This document shows, piece by piece, positions 1-8,074 of a stretch of DNA of 19,043 bases. The position numbers and the translations under genes were made by a program. Source of the DNA: CAZTLE01 sp964614415. GTDB taxonomy: Bacteria > Bacteroidota > Bacteroidia > Flavobacteriales > Flavobacteriaceae. A model generated the notes under the pieces. That model was given only the letters and a program-made list of their open reading frames with translations, was not told the origin of the DNA and ran no database searches. The first letter of the stretch is position 1. Every line of letters begins with the position of its first letter. The DNA lies in assembly GCA_964614415.1 (NCBI GenBank), contig CAZTLE010000066.1:1-19043 (forward strand), written 5' to 3'.

Positions 1-573
1 CTCCTTCACTTCGAACGGTCTATACTCCTCTTTCAATGAGATATCGGACATACTGGCCGTAGTATTATACCAGAAGGCCCTCCAACCCGTTCGCAGTTCC
101 TTTACCAAAGCAAACGCCGTGCGGCCTGTTTGACGATGGATCAACTTAATGAGTATCTGCCCTTCGGTACGGGTGAATTTTTTAAGCTTTTCAGAAAACT
201 CTTCTTCGATATATTTCTGTACGCGTTTGGTATACTTCTTTCGGTCCCTTTTCTTTTCGATCGTTTGCAATCGCTCCGTCATGACCTGCAGCCTTTCAGC
301 AGCCAACTTGGCATAGGGATACACCTTTCGGGTTTTCCTTCGCAGAATGAGATACCGCCTCCGGTCTTCCTTGGAATTGAACTCAAGCTTATTCAGTAAT
401 ACAACTTCCTCGAGATCAATAAACTCCCTGGGAATCGTATCCCCTTCAATTATATAATAGAATGTCTCGGTACTATCCGCGTTCTTCTTTATATAATACT
501 CACTGTCCGATTGAGACCATCCGATCCCACCCGTCAGTAATAGCATAAGTAAGGTTATACAAATCGTTTTCAT
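1..573 (-). CDS. DUF4294-type secreted protein, 3' end cut by window edge
   Basis: Reading the complement leftward from an ATG at 573-571 gives 191 open codons that run off the window, so the C-terminus is missing. The protein starts with a signal peptide (MKTICITLLMLLLTGGIGWSQ, residues 1-21, probably cut after S-Q). A short beta-like stretch follows (YYIIEGDTIP, then FIDLEEVVLL), then a strongly basic helical part with RRRYLILRRKTRKVYPYAKLA and RTEGQILIKLIHRQTG. This arrangement matches my memory of the Bacteroidota-only DUF4294 family, whose function is unknown. In flavobacteria these genes often lie beside an M42 peptidase, as here, which supports the call. The gene is divergent from the peptidase and has its own TAnnTTTG box 38 nt upstream of the ATG. 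Family assignment is from memory; the reading frame and signal peptide are seen directly. Confidence 0.75.
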   Translation of the reverse strand, partial: MKTICITLLMLLLTGGIGWSQSDSEYYIKKNADSTETFYYIIEGDTIPREFIDLEEVVLLNKLEFNSKEDRRRYLILRRKTRKVYPYAKLAAERLQVMTERLQTIEKKRDRKKYTKRVQKYIEEEFSEKLKKFTRTEGQILIKLIHRQTGRTAFALVKELRTGWRAFWYNTTASMSDISLKEEYRPFEVKE

Positions 574-611
574 AGTCTGTCCTACTTCCAAAGGCATCTC
601 CAAAATCGTTC

Positions 612-619
612 CAAAATTA
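612..619 (-). promoter_or_regulatory. Candidate -7 box for the DUF4294-type gene
   Basis: The complement of 612-619 reads TAATTTTG, an exact match to the Bacteroidota -7 consensus TAnnTTTG. It lies 38 nt upstream of the ATG at 573. No good TTTG -33 box is found at the usual spacing; only a TTG at complement 645-643 is near. The box forms part of a 9-bp inverted repeat with 654-662. Confidence 0.4.
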
Positions 620-653
620 CATAATTTGAACTCAGAACTTCTCAATAAATTGC

Positions 654-661
654 TAATTTTG
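654..661 (+). promoter_or_regulatory. Candidate -7 box for the M42 peptidase gene
   Basis: TAATTTTG matches TAnnTTTG exactly and ends 33 nt before the ATG at 695. A TTTG at 625-628 is the nearest -33 candidate, but the 25-nt spacer is longer than the usual 19 or so. The box mirrors the one at 612-619 on the other strand. Confidence 0.4.
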
Positions 662-694
662 GTTCTTTAATATATTAGACACAATAAAACGATA

Positions 695-1777
695 ATGGCT
701 TCAATCCTTACTAAAAAATCGCTCGAATTTCTGGAAAATTACTTGAACAATGCTGCTCCCACCGGCTACGAATGGGACGGACAAAAACTGTGGATGGACT
801 ATCTGAAGCCCTACGTAGACGAGTTCATGACCGACACGTATGGAACTGCAGTTGGCATTATCAATCCGAAAGCCGATTACAAAGTGGTCATTGAAGGACA
901 TGCCGACGAAATTTCCTGGTATGTAAACTATATAAGTGACAGCGGTTTACTCTATGTAATACGAAATGGAGGTAGTGACCACCAGATCGCGCCTTCCAAA
1001 GTAGTGAACATCCACACCCGTAAGGGGATTGTGAAAGGGGTCTTTGGATGGCCTGCCATACACACCCGCAGCCGTGCAAAGGAGGAGCCACCAAAACCGG
1101 AAAACATCTTTATCGATGTAGGATGTAAGAAAAAGAAAGAGGTGGAAGCCATGGGTATTCATGTAGGCTGTGTGATCACCTACCCCGATGAGTTTCATGT
1201 ACTCAATAAGAATAAGTTCGTATGCCGCGCCCTGGACAATCGCATGGGTGGATTCATGATAGCCGAAGTGGCCCGTCTGCTACATAAGAACAAGAAGAAA
1301 CTTCCTTTTGGATTGTATATCACAAATTCTGTTCAGGAAGAGATCGGACTTCGCGGAGCTCAAATGATCGCTGAACGCATACAGCCCAATGTCGCCATTG
1401 TAACCGATGTGACCCACGACACCACTACCCCTATGATCGATAAGAAGAAACAGGGGCACGCCCAAATAGGCGACGGTCCGGTGATTGCGTATGCACCGGC
1501 AGTACAACAAAAACTGCGGGATCTGATCGTGGATACGGCGGAAGCAAATGAAATTCCTATACAGCGAAATGCGCTTTCCAGAGCTACGGGAACGGATACC
1601 GATGCATTCGCCTATAGCAATCAGGGAGTCGCCAGCGCTCTTATTTCATTGCCATTGCGCTATATGCATACAACAGTCGAAATGGTGCACCGGGAAGATG
1701 TAGAGAACGTTATAAAACTTATCTATGAATCCCTTCTGAAGATTGAAGCAGGAGAAACCTTTAGTTATTTCGACTAA
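695..1777 (+). CDS. M42 family metallopeptidase (glutamyl aminopeptidase-like)
   Basis: A 360-residue cytoplasmic di-metal aminopeptidase of clan MH, family M42, which removes N-terminal residues from peptides; M42 enzymes usually form tetrahedral dodecamers. The metal and catalytic residues expected for the family are visible: H69 and D71 in EGHADEISW, the bridging D181 in RALDNRMGG, E215-E216 in VQEEIGLRG (general base and metal ligand), D238 in VTDVTHDTTTP and H325 in YMHTTVEMVHRED. Length is typical and there is no signal peptide. The ATG at 695 gives the usual N-terminus and is preceded by an A-rich stretch rather than a Shine-Dalgarno sequence. Substrate specificity (glutamyl, deblocking or broad) cannot be read from the sequence. 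The gene appears to be transcribed alone, divergent from the DUF4294-type gene. Confidence 0.93.
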   Translation: MASILTKKSLEFLENYLNNAAPTGYEWDGQKLWMDYLKPYVDEFMTDTYGTAVGIINPKADYKVVIEGHADEISWYVNYISDSGLLYVIRNGGSDHQIAPSKVVNIHTRKGIVKGVFGWPAIHTRSRAKEEPPKPENIFIDVGCKKKKEVEAMGIHVGCVITYPDEFHVLNKNKFVCRALDNRMGGFMIAEVARLLHKNKKKLPFGLYITNSVQEEIGLRGAQMIAERIQPNVAIVTDVTHDTTTPMIDKKKQGHAQIGDGPVIAYAPAVQQKLRDLIVDTAEANEIPIQRNALSRATGTDTDAFAYSNQGVASALISLPLRYMHTTVEMVHREDVENVIKLIYESLLKIEAGETFSYFD

Positions 1778-1973
1778 TAATTACCCGGTTGAAAGGAATT
1801 ACCTCTTTGGTATTCGCAACATGAAAACTTGGGACACATAATATTTTGCGAACCGATCGGCAAGACCTACTTTCGTCCTGTAATTTGCTAATTACCTCCA
1901 TCACCTCACCACATGACATAAGTCAGGATCTGGAATGACTGCCATTCCCTTTAAATTTAAATGTACTTATGTT

Positions 1974-2849
1974 ATGAAAAAATTTCTTTTACTGGTTGCA
2001 GGTGTTTTGTGTTTGGCCTCCTGTAGTACCGAACAAGACAGCACAACAAATGAACTTATGGATACCCGGGACGAATCCCTGGAATATCAACTTGAAGACA
2101 AAGGTTTCTTCAAGGGAGTATTTACTACCAAAGATGCCGAATACAGGGCAACCATTGAAATCAACGTTCCTAAGGCCCCTGTATCGTATATCGATTTGAA
2201 TAATGAGCTTCCCACTGCAAAACTCACGTTGCATACCGGAGAGGTTTATGAAATCCAGGCGGACGAAAGCGCTTATTTCGGAACCCAGATCTCAGGACTC
2301 ACTTTTAGTTCCGAAGAATTTTCTTTTAAACTGTCGGTTGGAGAAGACGGAAATAATGTGGTTGTCTCAGATGTTGTGTTCAAGAATAGCCCCGGTGATG
2401 TCGTGGCAGCAAGACATACCGAGAAAAGTCCGGTAACTACCATTACAGGGACCTGGGAATGTGTTGAATGCAATGATCATCCCGTAGTAGGACAGGGTAA
2501 TGTACAAACGTTCAATATGCTGTTTGCCAATCCGGCTGGCAACGGTACAGTTACCACACAAAGTACGATTGCATCGTCCACAACGACTGGAGTCGGAGTC
2601 CGGGAGTTGTGTACTTTGATATGCACCCAGTCTGTCACTCAAAAATGTGCGATCAACAGTGGAGATGGTCTGACCAATGTTGGCTTTAACGTAAACGGGA
2701 AACCGGTGACCTGGACAGGAACTCATGTTTTCGCCGATGATCCTACATGTACCCTGGTCGAAGGTGAATGGGAATGGGAGTCCATAAGCTACGGAGTGTT
2801 GACCGGTACTTTTACAAGTGATAACTCTGTTTTTTGTTGCGAAGATTAA
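1974..2849 (+). CDS. Cysteine-rich lipoprotein of unknown function
   Basis: I do not recognise this 291-residue protein. It begins MKKFLLLVAGVLCLASC, a lipoprotein signal peptide with lipobox L-A-S-C and C17 as the lipidated cysteine. The in-frame ATG at 1935 would put 13 extra residues before the signal sequence, so 1974 is preferred. Residues about 20-160 are acidic, lack cysteine and look beta-rich. The C-terminal half carries eight cysteines: a WECVEC pair, three in ELCTLICTQSVTQKC, one in DDPTCTL and an adjacent CC four residues from the end. The even number and export suggest disulfides or metal binding; this is inference. The protein is probably anchored in the outer membrane. The gene stands alone, followed by an intrinsic terminator. 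The 196-nt upstream gap holds three AATTACC heptamers (1779, 1797, 1890), the last one forming an inverted repeat with GTAATT at 1880. Confidence 0.8.
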   Translation: MKKFLLLVAGVLCLASCSTEQDSTTNELMDTRDESLEYQLEDKGFFKGVFTTKDAEYRATIEINVPKAPVSYIDLNNELPTAKLTLHTGEVYEIQADESAYFGTQISGLTFSSEEFSFKLSVGEDGNNVVVSDVVFKNSPGDVVAARHTEKSPVTTITGTWECVECNDHPVVGQGNVQTFNMLFANPAGNGTVTTQSTIASSTTTGVGVRELCTLICTQSVTQKCAINSGDGLTNVGFNVNGKPVTWTGTHVFADDPTCTLVEGEWEWESISYGVLTGTFTSDNSVFCCED

Positions 2850-2892
2850 ACGCTTTTCTCCCTTATAACTAACCTAAATATTTGTGTTAACG

Positions 2893-2914
2893 GGCTGCCA
2901 TTGGCAGCCTTTTT
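2893..2914 (+). terminator. Rho-independent terminator after the lipoprotein gene
   Basis: A perfect 7-bp GC-rich stem, GGCTGCC (2893-2899) and GGCAGCC (2903-2909), with a 3-nt ATT loop, is followed at once by five T (2910-2914). It lies 43 nt after the lipoprotein stop and 30 nt before the MBOAT start, separating the two transcripts. Confidence 0.85.
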
Positions 2915-2944
2915 ATATCTTTAATCGCGAACAATTCCACGCGA

Positions 2945-4375
2945 GTGCTATTCAATTCTTTCGACTTTGGTTTCTTCCTGGTACTGGTCTTTGCCGGTTA
3001 CTGGATCATTGGTTCCAATCGACGAACCGGACAGAACACACTTCTGCTACTGGCCAGTTATTTGTTCTACGGCCTCTGGGATTGGCGCTTTTTAATCCTC
3101 CTTGTTTTGAGTTCGCTTGTCGATTATTACGTAGGCAGGCGGCTGGGGTCTTCCACTAAAAAAGGGCGTAGAAAACTATTGCTTGCGTGCAGCTTGTTAT
3201 GGAATCTGGGAGTGCTCATAACTTTTAAGTACTTTGGTTTCTTCGTAGAAAGCTTTGCTTCTTTATTCCAGTTTGAACTTCCCGAACACGGGTACTCATT
3301 CTGGAATGTTATCATACCGGTCGGACTTAGTTTCTACACCTTCCAAACAATGGGTTACTCCATTGATGTATACAACCGAAAGATTCAACCCACCACAAAC
3401 CTCCTAAACTTTTTATGCTTTGTCAGTTTCTTTCCTCAATTGGTTGCAGGGCCTATTGAAAGAGCAAGGAAACTACTGCCTCAGTTCAGTCAAAACAGGC
3501 AATTCGATGGTGATCTGGCACGGGAAGGGCTTCGGCAAATCCTTTGGGGGTTGTTCAAGAAGATTCTGGTAGCGGACAAACTGGGAATTGCCGTTACCAT
3601 GGTGTTTAGTGACCCGGAAGCCTATGGATTTGTGACCTTGTCGTTTGCGGCCGTACTGTTTTCATTTCAGATGTATTGTGACTTCTCGGGATATACCGAT
3701 ATCGCCATTGGAACGGCTAAGTTATTCGGGTTCAAGTTGAGTAAGAACTTCAACCTCCCCTACTTTGCGCGCAGCATTACTGAGTTCTGGCAACGATGGC
3801 ATATAACACTTACACAGTGGTTTACGGATTACGTATACATCCCTTTCGTAAAAGGATCTAAAAAGATAAATACATGGGTGCGTATCTCCGGATTAATGAT
3901 TACCATGTTCCTGGTCGGACTATGGCATGGTGCTAACTGGACGTTCGTAGCTTTTGGGGTGTTCAATGGTCTTATTCTGGTTTTTGAGCGTATTCCTTTC
4001 TTCGGAAGGCGGGGAACGCTGCGGAAGAAACTCCAGAAAGCGCCAAGACTGCTCACGGTTTTCTACTTTTTCACGCTTACTTCCATTTCGAGTATCTTCT
4101 TCAGAGCAGAAGATCTGAATCAGGCATGGTTGATCTTGAAACGCATTTTTACTTTCGTTCCCGATACTGTCATTACATCTCTTATAGGAATTAAGTTGGT
4201 CTATTTGGTGGTCATGCTCATCGTTGAAATGATGACACCTCATTGGGATTTTCCACTTCAAAAATGGAGCACTCGCATACCTGGGCCAATACGCTGGGTG
4301 GCTTACTATGTGATCATTGTCCTTATTATTCGTTACGCAGAACCCAGGGAACCCTTTTTATACTTTCAGTTTTAA
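2945..4375 (+). CDS. MBOAT family membrane O-acyltransferase (AlgI-like)
   Basis: A 476-residue polytopic membrane protein of the MBOAT family, AlgI/DltB-like branch. These enzymes pass an acyl group across the inner membrane for O-acylation of extracellular polysaccharide or cell-envelope polymers. The N-terminus MLFNSFDFGFFLVLVF is typical of AlgI-like proteins and fixes a GTG start at 2945. Family marks visible are the GPIERA motif (169-174), the long signature FWQRWHITLTQWFTDYVYIP (281-300, with H286) and the putative catalytic H328 in GLWHGANWTF. At least ten hydrophobic segments are apparent. The stop codon directly abuts the GTG of the next gene (TAAGTG), so translation of the two is probably coupled. 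The acceptor polymer is unknown, as no polysaccharide synthesis genes lie nearby. The tight pairing with an SGNH-like protein makes O-acetylation of a secreted glycan the best guess. Confidence 0.92.
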   Translation: MLFNSFDFGFFLVLVFAGYWIIGSNRRTGQNTLLLLASYLFYGLWDWRFLILLVLSSLVDYYVGRRLGSSTKKGRRKLLLACSLLWNLGVLITFKYFGFFVESFASLFQFELPEHGYSFWNVIIPVGLSFYTFQTMGYSIDVYNRKIQPTTNLLNFLCFVSFFPQLVAGPIERARKLLPQFSQNRQFDGDLAREGLRQILWGLFKKILVADKLGIAVTMVFSDPEAYGFVTLSFAAVLFSFQMYCDFSGYTDIAIGTAKLFGFKLSKNFNLPYFARSITEFWQRWHITLTQWFTDYVYIPFVKGSKKINTWVRISGLMITMFLVGLWHGANWTFVAFGVFNGLILVFERIPFFGRRGTLRKKLQKAPRLLTVFYFFTLTSISSIFFRAEDLNQAWLILKRIFTFVPDTVITSLIGIKLVYLVVMLIVEMMTPHWDFPLQKWSTRIPGPIRWVAYYVIIVLIIRYAEPREPFLYFQF

Positions 4376-5311
4376 GTGAAGAAATTTGCAAAACATACCG
4401 CCCTTTTCTTCCTACCTGTTCTTGTTGGGTATTTTACGGTTGAGTATTTCACACGACAGCTTCCCATGGGCTTTAACAAGGTTTCGGAATACTATCATGA
4501 GAACAAGCAGGACTTTGAGGTTTTAGTGTTGGGCTCATCTCAAATGAAGGATGCTGTTAATCCCGAATGGATGAACATGCCCACACTGAACATGGCGTCC
4601 GGAAATCAGCATCACGACACCGACTTTAAAATACTGAAGACCGTGGTGCCTCAGCTTCCCAGGTTGAAGACAGTGGTTTTGGAAGTTTCCTACAGTCACC
4701 TGGAATTACCTCATAACGGCAAAGAATTCTGGAAGAACGGTATCTATTACACATATTATGGCGTTAATGCCTTTGAACGTCCCGCCTGGTTCAAAGACCG
4801 GCTTATCTATTTGTCCAATCCCAGGTTTTTTTCCGAAAGACTTATAGGGCACTATAAGAAAACCGATCCACCGGCCGGCTTTAGCACCTATGGTTTCGAC
4901 ACCTTAAACTATGGTGGATTGTTTCAGGATCTGAAGTATTCGGAAGCAGCTATCGAAACCAAGCAACGCTTCAGGATCAATGAGACGGAAAACCCGGTAA
5001 TTTTCAGAAAGAACACGGCTCTTTTACATGAGATCCTGGAGTATCTGGATGATAATGGAATCCAGGTGGTCCTATGTACAGCTCCTATGTACAAAAGCTA
5101 TTTACCCCGCCGCAACTCAAAAATCACGGATCGTCGTGACAGTGTTCTTACCTCTATTCGCTGGTCCAAATCTCACGTGCGACTACTTCTAAAAGAGGAA
5201 GATACCCTCCTTTTCAAGGTTACCGATTTTTGGAATCAAAGCCATCTGAATCCTGACGGTGCGCGAAAATTCACAAAGGAACTCAATGATCTGCTAACCT
5301 CCGGAAGATGA
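4376..5311 (+). CDS. SGNH/AlgJ-like membrane-anchored partner of the MBOAT protein
   Basis: A 311-residue protein with one N-terminal membrane segment (about residues 8-24) and a periplasmic domain. The start is GTG, directly after the MBOAT stop. The fold is suggested by LVLGSSQMKDAVNP (51-63), which fits SGNH block I with S54 or S55 as nucleophile, and by FWNQSHLNPDGARKF (285-299), which fits the C-terminal block carrying the catalytic histidine (H290). In AlgJ/AlgX/DltD-like and SGNH proteins an aspartate usually sits three residues before that histidine; here the position is N287, while D284 lies six residues before. The dyad could use D284, or the protein may not be a canonical esterase. 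By analogy with AlgI-AlgJ systems it would take the acyl group from the MBOAT protein and place it on a polymer; this is inference. Its last 18 bp overlap the convergent symporter gene. Confidence 0.75.
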   Translation: MKKFAKHTALFFLPVLVGYFTVEYFTRQLPMGFNKVSEYYHENKQDFEVLVLGSSQMKDAVNPEWMNMPTLNMASGNQHHDTDFKILKTVVPQLPRLKTVVLEVSYSHLELPHNGKEFWKNGIYYTYYGVNAFERPAWFKDRLIYLSNPRFFSERLIGHYKKTDPPAGFSTYGFDTLNYGGLFQDLKYSEAAIETKQRFRINETENPVIFRKNTALLHEILEYLDDNGIQVVLCTAPMYKSYLPRRNSKITDRRDSVLTSIRWSKSHVRLLLKEEDTLLFKVTDFWNQSHLNPDGARKFTKELNDLLTSGR

Positions 5312-6688
5312 CTTTCGCTGTTTCAGCCTGTTGAAGTAACTCCTGGATTCCTTCACCACTTTAGGTGCCAGTAGGATCGTAGACAACATAGTTGGTATGG
5401 CCATAAGCGCAAAGAACGTATCGATCAAATTGATCATTGCCGTTAAGGACATAGTAGCACCCAAAATGATACTCGCTATGTATACATAGTTGTAAATACC
5501 TTTGTTTTTAACGCCTAATAAGAACGACATACATTTGGTCCCGTAGTAGGAATAGGAGAACAAAGAAGAGATACTAAAAACTGCAATACACAGTAGAAGT
5601 GCATACTTCCCGAATTGAGGAATTGCCTCATCAAATGCATTCGCCGTAAGACTTACGCCGTTCGCCTCGGTAGATTCCCATACGCCGGTCACAAGTATGG
5701 CCAGAGCGGTTAACGTACAAACCACCAAAGTATCGATCGCCGGACCCAACATCGCTACGAGTCCTTCGCGAATCGGTTCGTTGGTTTTGGCTGCACCATG
5801 TGCCATAGGGGCCGTACCAATACCCGCTTCGTTTGAAAAAGCACCTCGCTTTATACCTAAAAGAATAAGTCCCCCCACCACTCCACCGAGGAAGGCGTCT
5901 CCTTTATACAGCGAAGCACTAAAAGCTTCGGTGAAGATCATTCCAAAATACTTAGGAACTACATCGATGTGCACTATCAAAATAAAAACGACAAGCACAA
6001 AATAGAGCACTACCATCGACGGAACAAGGCGTGAGGCTGTTTTGCTAATTCTGGATAATCCTCCTAGGACCACAAATGCTGTAATCAGGGCCAGAACTCC
6101 GCCAATAACAAGATTGCTCATATCTCCCGTGTACAAACCGGCCGGTTTCATTAGGATGTCATTGATCGCCTGTGTCAACTGGTTTACATTGAAAACAGGA
6201 AGGGCACCTACCAATCCTGCAATACTAAAAAACACGGCCAAAGGTTTCCAGTTCTTTCCGAGTCCTTCGGTAATGAAGTACATAGGACCACCCTGTGTAA
6301 CTCCTTCGTCGTCTTTTCCCCGAAACAAAATCGCCAATGTCGCCGTGAAGAATTTGGTATTCATACCTATGATCGCGCTCACCCACATCCAAAAGACCGC
6401 CCCCGGCCCACCTATGAAGATGGCTACTGCCACACCGGAAATATTCCCCATACCTACGGTCGCCGATAGTGCCGTAGTAAGTGCCTCAAAATGACTTATT
6501 TGCCCTTCATCATTTTCATCATCATACTTGCCACGAAGCACCGCAATTGCATGTCCCAGGTACCGAAATGGTAAAAATTTTATTCTGAGTATCAGGTATA
6601 GTCCCCCTCCTATCAGAAGGATTAAAAGTGGAAGTCCCCAGGCCCAGGAAGACATTTTTCCGGTGATTGCTTCGAGTGTTTCGATCAT
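5294..6688 (-). CDS. Sodium:alanine/glycine symporter, AGCS family
   Basis: A 464-residue inner-membrane amino-acid carrier of the AGCS family (AlsT/DagA/AgcS-like), which imports alanine or glycine with sodium. Visible family features are the early loop FEALTTALSATVGMGNISGVA region (67-87), GGPGAVFWMWVSAIIGMNTKF (93-113), QGGPMYF (132-138) and the diagnostic GAFSNEAGIGTAPMAHGAA block (282-300). About ten or eleven hydrophobic segments are seen, and the C-terminal tail is short and basic. The ATG at 6688 gives the usual N-terminus. The 3' end overlaps the convergent SGNH-like gene by 18 bp, so no terminator fits between them. The gene is divergent from the PagL-like gene across a 70-nt AT-rich gap. 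Alanine versus glycine preference cannot be read from this sequence. Confidence 0.93.
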   Translation of the reverse strand: MIETLEAITGKMSSWAWGLPLLILLIGGGLYLILRIKFLPFRYLGHAIAVLRGKYDDENDEGQISHFEALTTALSATVGMGNISGVAVAIFIGGPGAVFWMWVSAIIGMNTKFFTATLAILFRGKDDEGVTQGGPMYFITEGLGKNWKPLAVFFSIAGLVGALPVFNVNQLTQAINDILMKPAGLYTGDMSNLVIGGVLALITAFVVLGGLSRISKTASRLVPSMVVLYFVLVVFILIVHIDVVPKYFGMIFTEAFSASLYKGDAFLGGVVGGLILLGIKRGAFSNEAGIGTAPMAHGAAKTNEPIREGLVAMLGPAIDTLVVCTLTALAILVTGVWESTEANGVSLTANAFDEAIPQFGKYALLLCIAVFSISSLFSYSYYGTKCMSFLLGVKNKGIYNYVYIASIILGATMSLTAMINLIDTFFALMAIPTMLSTILLAPKVVKESRSYFNRLKQRKSSSGG

Positions 6689-6705
6689 GACGCGAATTTG
6701 GTCAC

Positions 6706-6713
6706 TAAAGGTA
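6706..6713 (-). promoter_or_regulatory. Possible -7 box for the symporter gene
   Basis: The complement reads TACCTTTA, one mismatch from TAnnTTTG, with a very AT-rich stretch upstream (6714-6730) and 17 nt to the ATG at 6688. The same octamer with a similar AT-rich flank lies on the same strand at 15761-15768. No -33 box was identified, so this is a weak candidate. Confidence 0.25.
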
Positions 6714-6758
6714 TTTAAATTTTAAAATTCGATTCTATTGGTTTTATTTGTATTTCAG

Positions 6759-8018
6759 ATGAAGCAACTACTAACCGCATCATTTCTTCTTATAACGCTC
6801 GTTTGCTCCGCACAGCAAGAGGGTTCTAAGGGTAAAAACACACTGATCTCCCCGGAATTCATGATCGGGTATTTGGCCCCATCCAATGAATTTTTTCCGG
6901 ATAGAGGTTTACAAACGCAGTACTTTATAAGTTTGGCACGTTTGCAGGACGACAACCCTGCAGAATGGGCTCATCGGCTAAAAGCTCCCAAGACTGGCAT
7001 TAGCCTGGGCTATACCGACTTTGGCAATCAGGGTGAGTTGGGAGGTGGTTTTACGGCTATGCCGTTTATTGAGTTTAATTTGTTCCGAAGTCAACGCCTG
7101 AAAGCCCTTGTGGGTATGGGCGCCACGTATTTCACAAAAATATTCGATCCGGTTACCAACCCCAACAATCAAGGGGTGAGTACCGAAGTGTTGTGGTCTT
7201 TTCGATCTTTTTTCAACTACGAATTGTATGAAAGAGGGAGAATTAACTGGCGTGTCGGTTTGGGGTATATGCACCATTCCAACGGACATACACGACTCCC
7301 GAATCAAGGTCTAAATTCGTTTCTATTGAGCCTTTCAGCCGACATTTATCGAGCCAAAACCGCAGATACGTGGTCCACACAGAGTTTTACTGACACCCGA
7401 AATCACTTCATTTCTTTCCGGTTTGGATACGGGATAAACGCTTTGTCCGGAGCCGATCCTTTCAACGACAAGCTACCCGTCTACACCATAGCCGGTTCCT
7501 ACGGAAAAGTTTACAATAAAACCTGGAAGCTTAGTGCAGGGTTTTACTATCGCTTTTATCAACACTACTACAACTATATCACCAATAATGAATCCCTGGT
7601 TCAGGACGGGCAGGAATTTGCTTCTTACCGGGATAATCCCTGGTACAACGCTACCGTACTGGGACTTTCTATAGCCGGAGAGGTACTACTAAATCATGTG
7701 GGGCTTGAGTTGGAACTGGGATGGAATATCTTTAAGCCCGGTTATGACTTCGACTACCGAATTAACGAAGGCTGGGACAATCCGCCACGGGAGATTCCCG
7801 ATTATTGGGTTCTGGGTGAATACGACACCAAATATCACCTCAAAAAGGCTATCGCCTCGCGAATGGGCCTTAAATATTATTTATTCGGAACTGATAACAA
7901 CCCGGTTCATAACGTATACGTCGGTGCGCATATCAATGCCAACCTGGGGCAGGCTGACTTTACAGATGTAAGCCTTGGTTATGTCTACAGCTTTAAGTTT
8001 ACCGAAAAGGACAAATAA
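6759..8018 (+). CDS. Acyloxyacyl hydrolase, PagL-like outer-membrane lipid A deacylase
   Basis: A 419-residue exported protein with signal peptide MKQLLTASFLLITLVCSA, probably cut around A18-Q19. The body is rich in alternating aromatic beta strands, as in outer-membrane beta-barrels. The key motif is YMHHSNGHTRLPNQGLN (170-186): PagL-family 3-O-deacylases have a catalytic H-x-S-N followed by an N-x-G-x-N stretch, matched here by H172, S174, N175 and N182-G184-N186. The third, acidic catalytic residue could not be placed. At 419 residues it is more than twice the size of classical PagL, so the Bacteroidota form has extra C-terminal strands and perhaps another substrate. The reading frame opens with a TTG at 6738, but the ATG at 6759 directly begins the signal peptide and is preferred. 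The role, removing an acyl chain from lipid A, is by homology only. Confidence 0.75.
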   Translation: MKQLLTASFLLITLVCSAQQEGSKGKNTLISPEFMIGYLAPSNEFFPDRGLQTQYFISLARLQDDNPAEWAHRLKAPKTGISLGYTDFGNQGELGGGFTAMPFIEFNLFRSQRLKALVGMGATYFTKIFDPVTNPNNQGVSTEVLWSFRSFFNYELYERGRINWRVGLGYMHHSNGHTRLPNQGLNSFLLSLSADIYRAKTADTWSTQSFTDTRNHFISFRFGYGINALSGADPFNDKLPVYTIAGSYGKVYNKTWKLSAGFYYRFYQHYYNYITNNESLVQDGQEFASYRDNPWYNATVLGLSIAGEVLLNHVGLELELGWNIFKPGYDFDYRINEGWDNPPREIPDYWVLGEYDTKYHLKKAIASRMGLKYYLFGTDNNPVHNVYVGAHINANLGQADFTDVSLGYVYSFKFTEKDK

Positions 8019-8050
8019 AAACCCTCCGTCGCTAAAGCTATGGAGGGTTT
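8019..8050. terminator. Hairpin between convergent genes, likely bidirectional terminator
   Basis: AAACCCTCC (8019-8027) pairs perfectly with GGAGGGTTT (8042-8050) around a 14-nt loop that can form a small GCT/AGC inner stem. It begins directly after the PagL-like stop codon and lies 25 nt after the stop of the giant gene on the other strand. The A and T ends give a U-rich tail in either direction, though short. Confidence 0.75.
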
Positions 8051-8074
8051 ATGTTCAGAATCTGTGAGTACTTC

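Noticed and set aside
1841..1848. ATATTTTG considered as a -7 promoter box for the lipoprotein gene
   Set aside because: It is out of register with TAnnTTTG and the nearest TTTG (1806-1809) is over 30 nt away.
1935..1973. Upstream ATG for the lipoprotein gene
   Set aside because: It would place a non-hydrophobic 13-residue extension before a textbook lipoprotein signal peptide; the ATG at 1974 is better.
6042..6494. A 150-codon plus-strand open frame inside the symporter gene
   Set aside because: It is antisense to a well-conserved AGCS transporter frame and has no recognisable domain.
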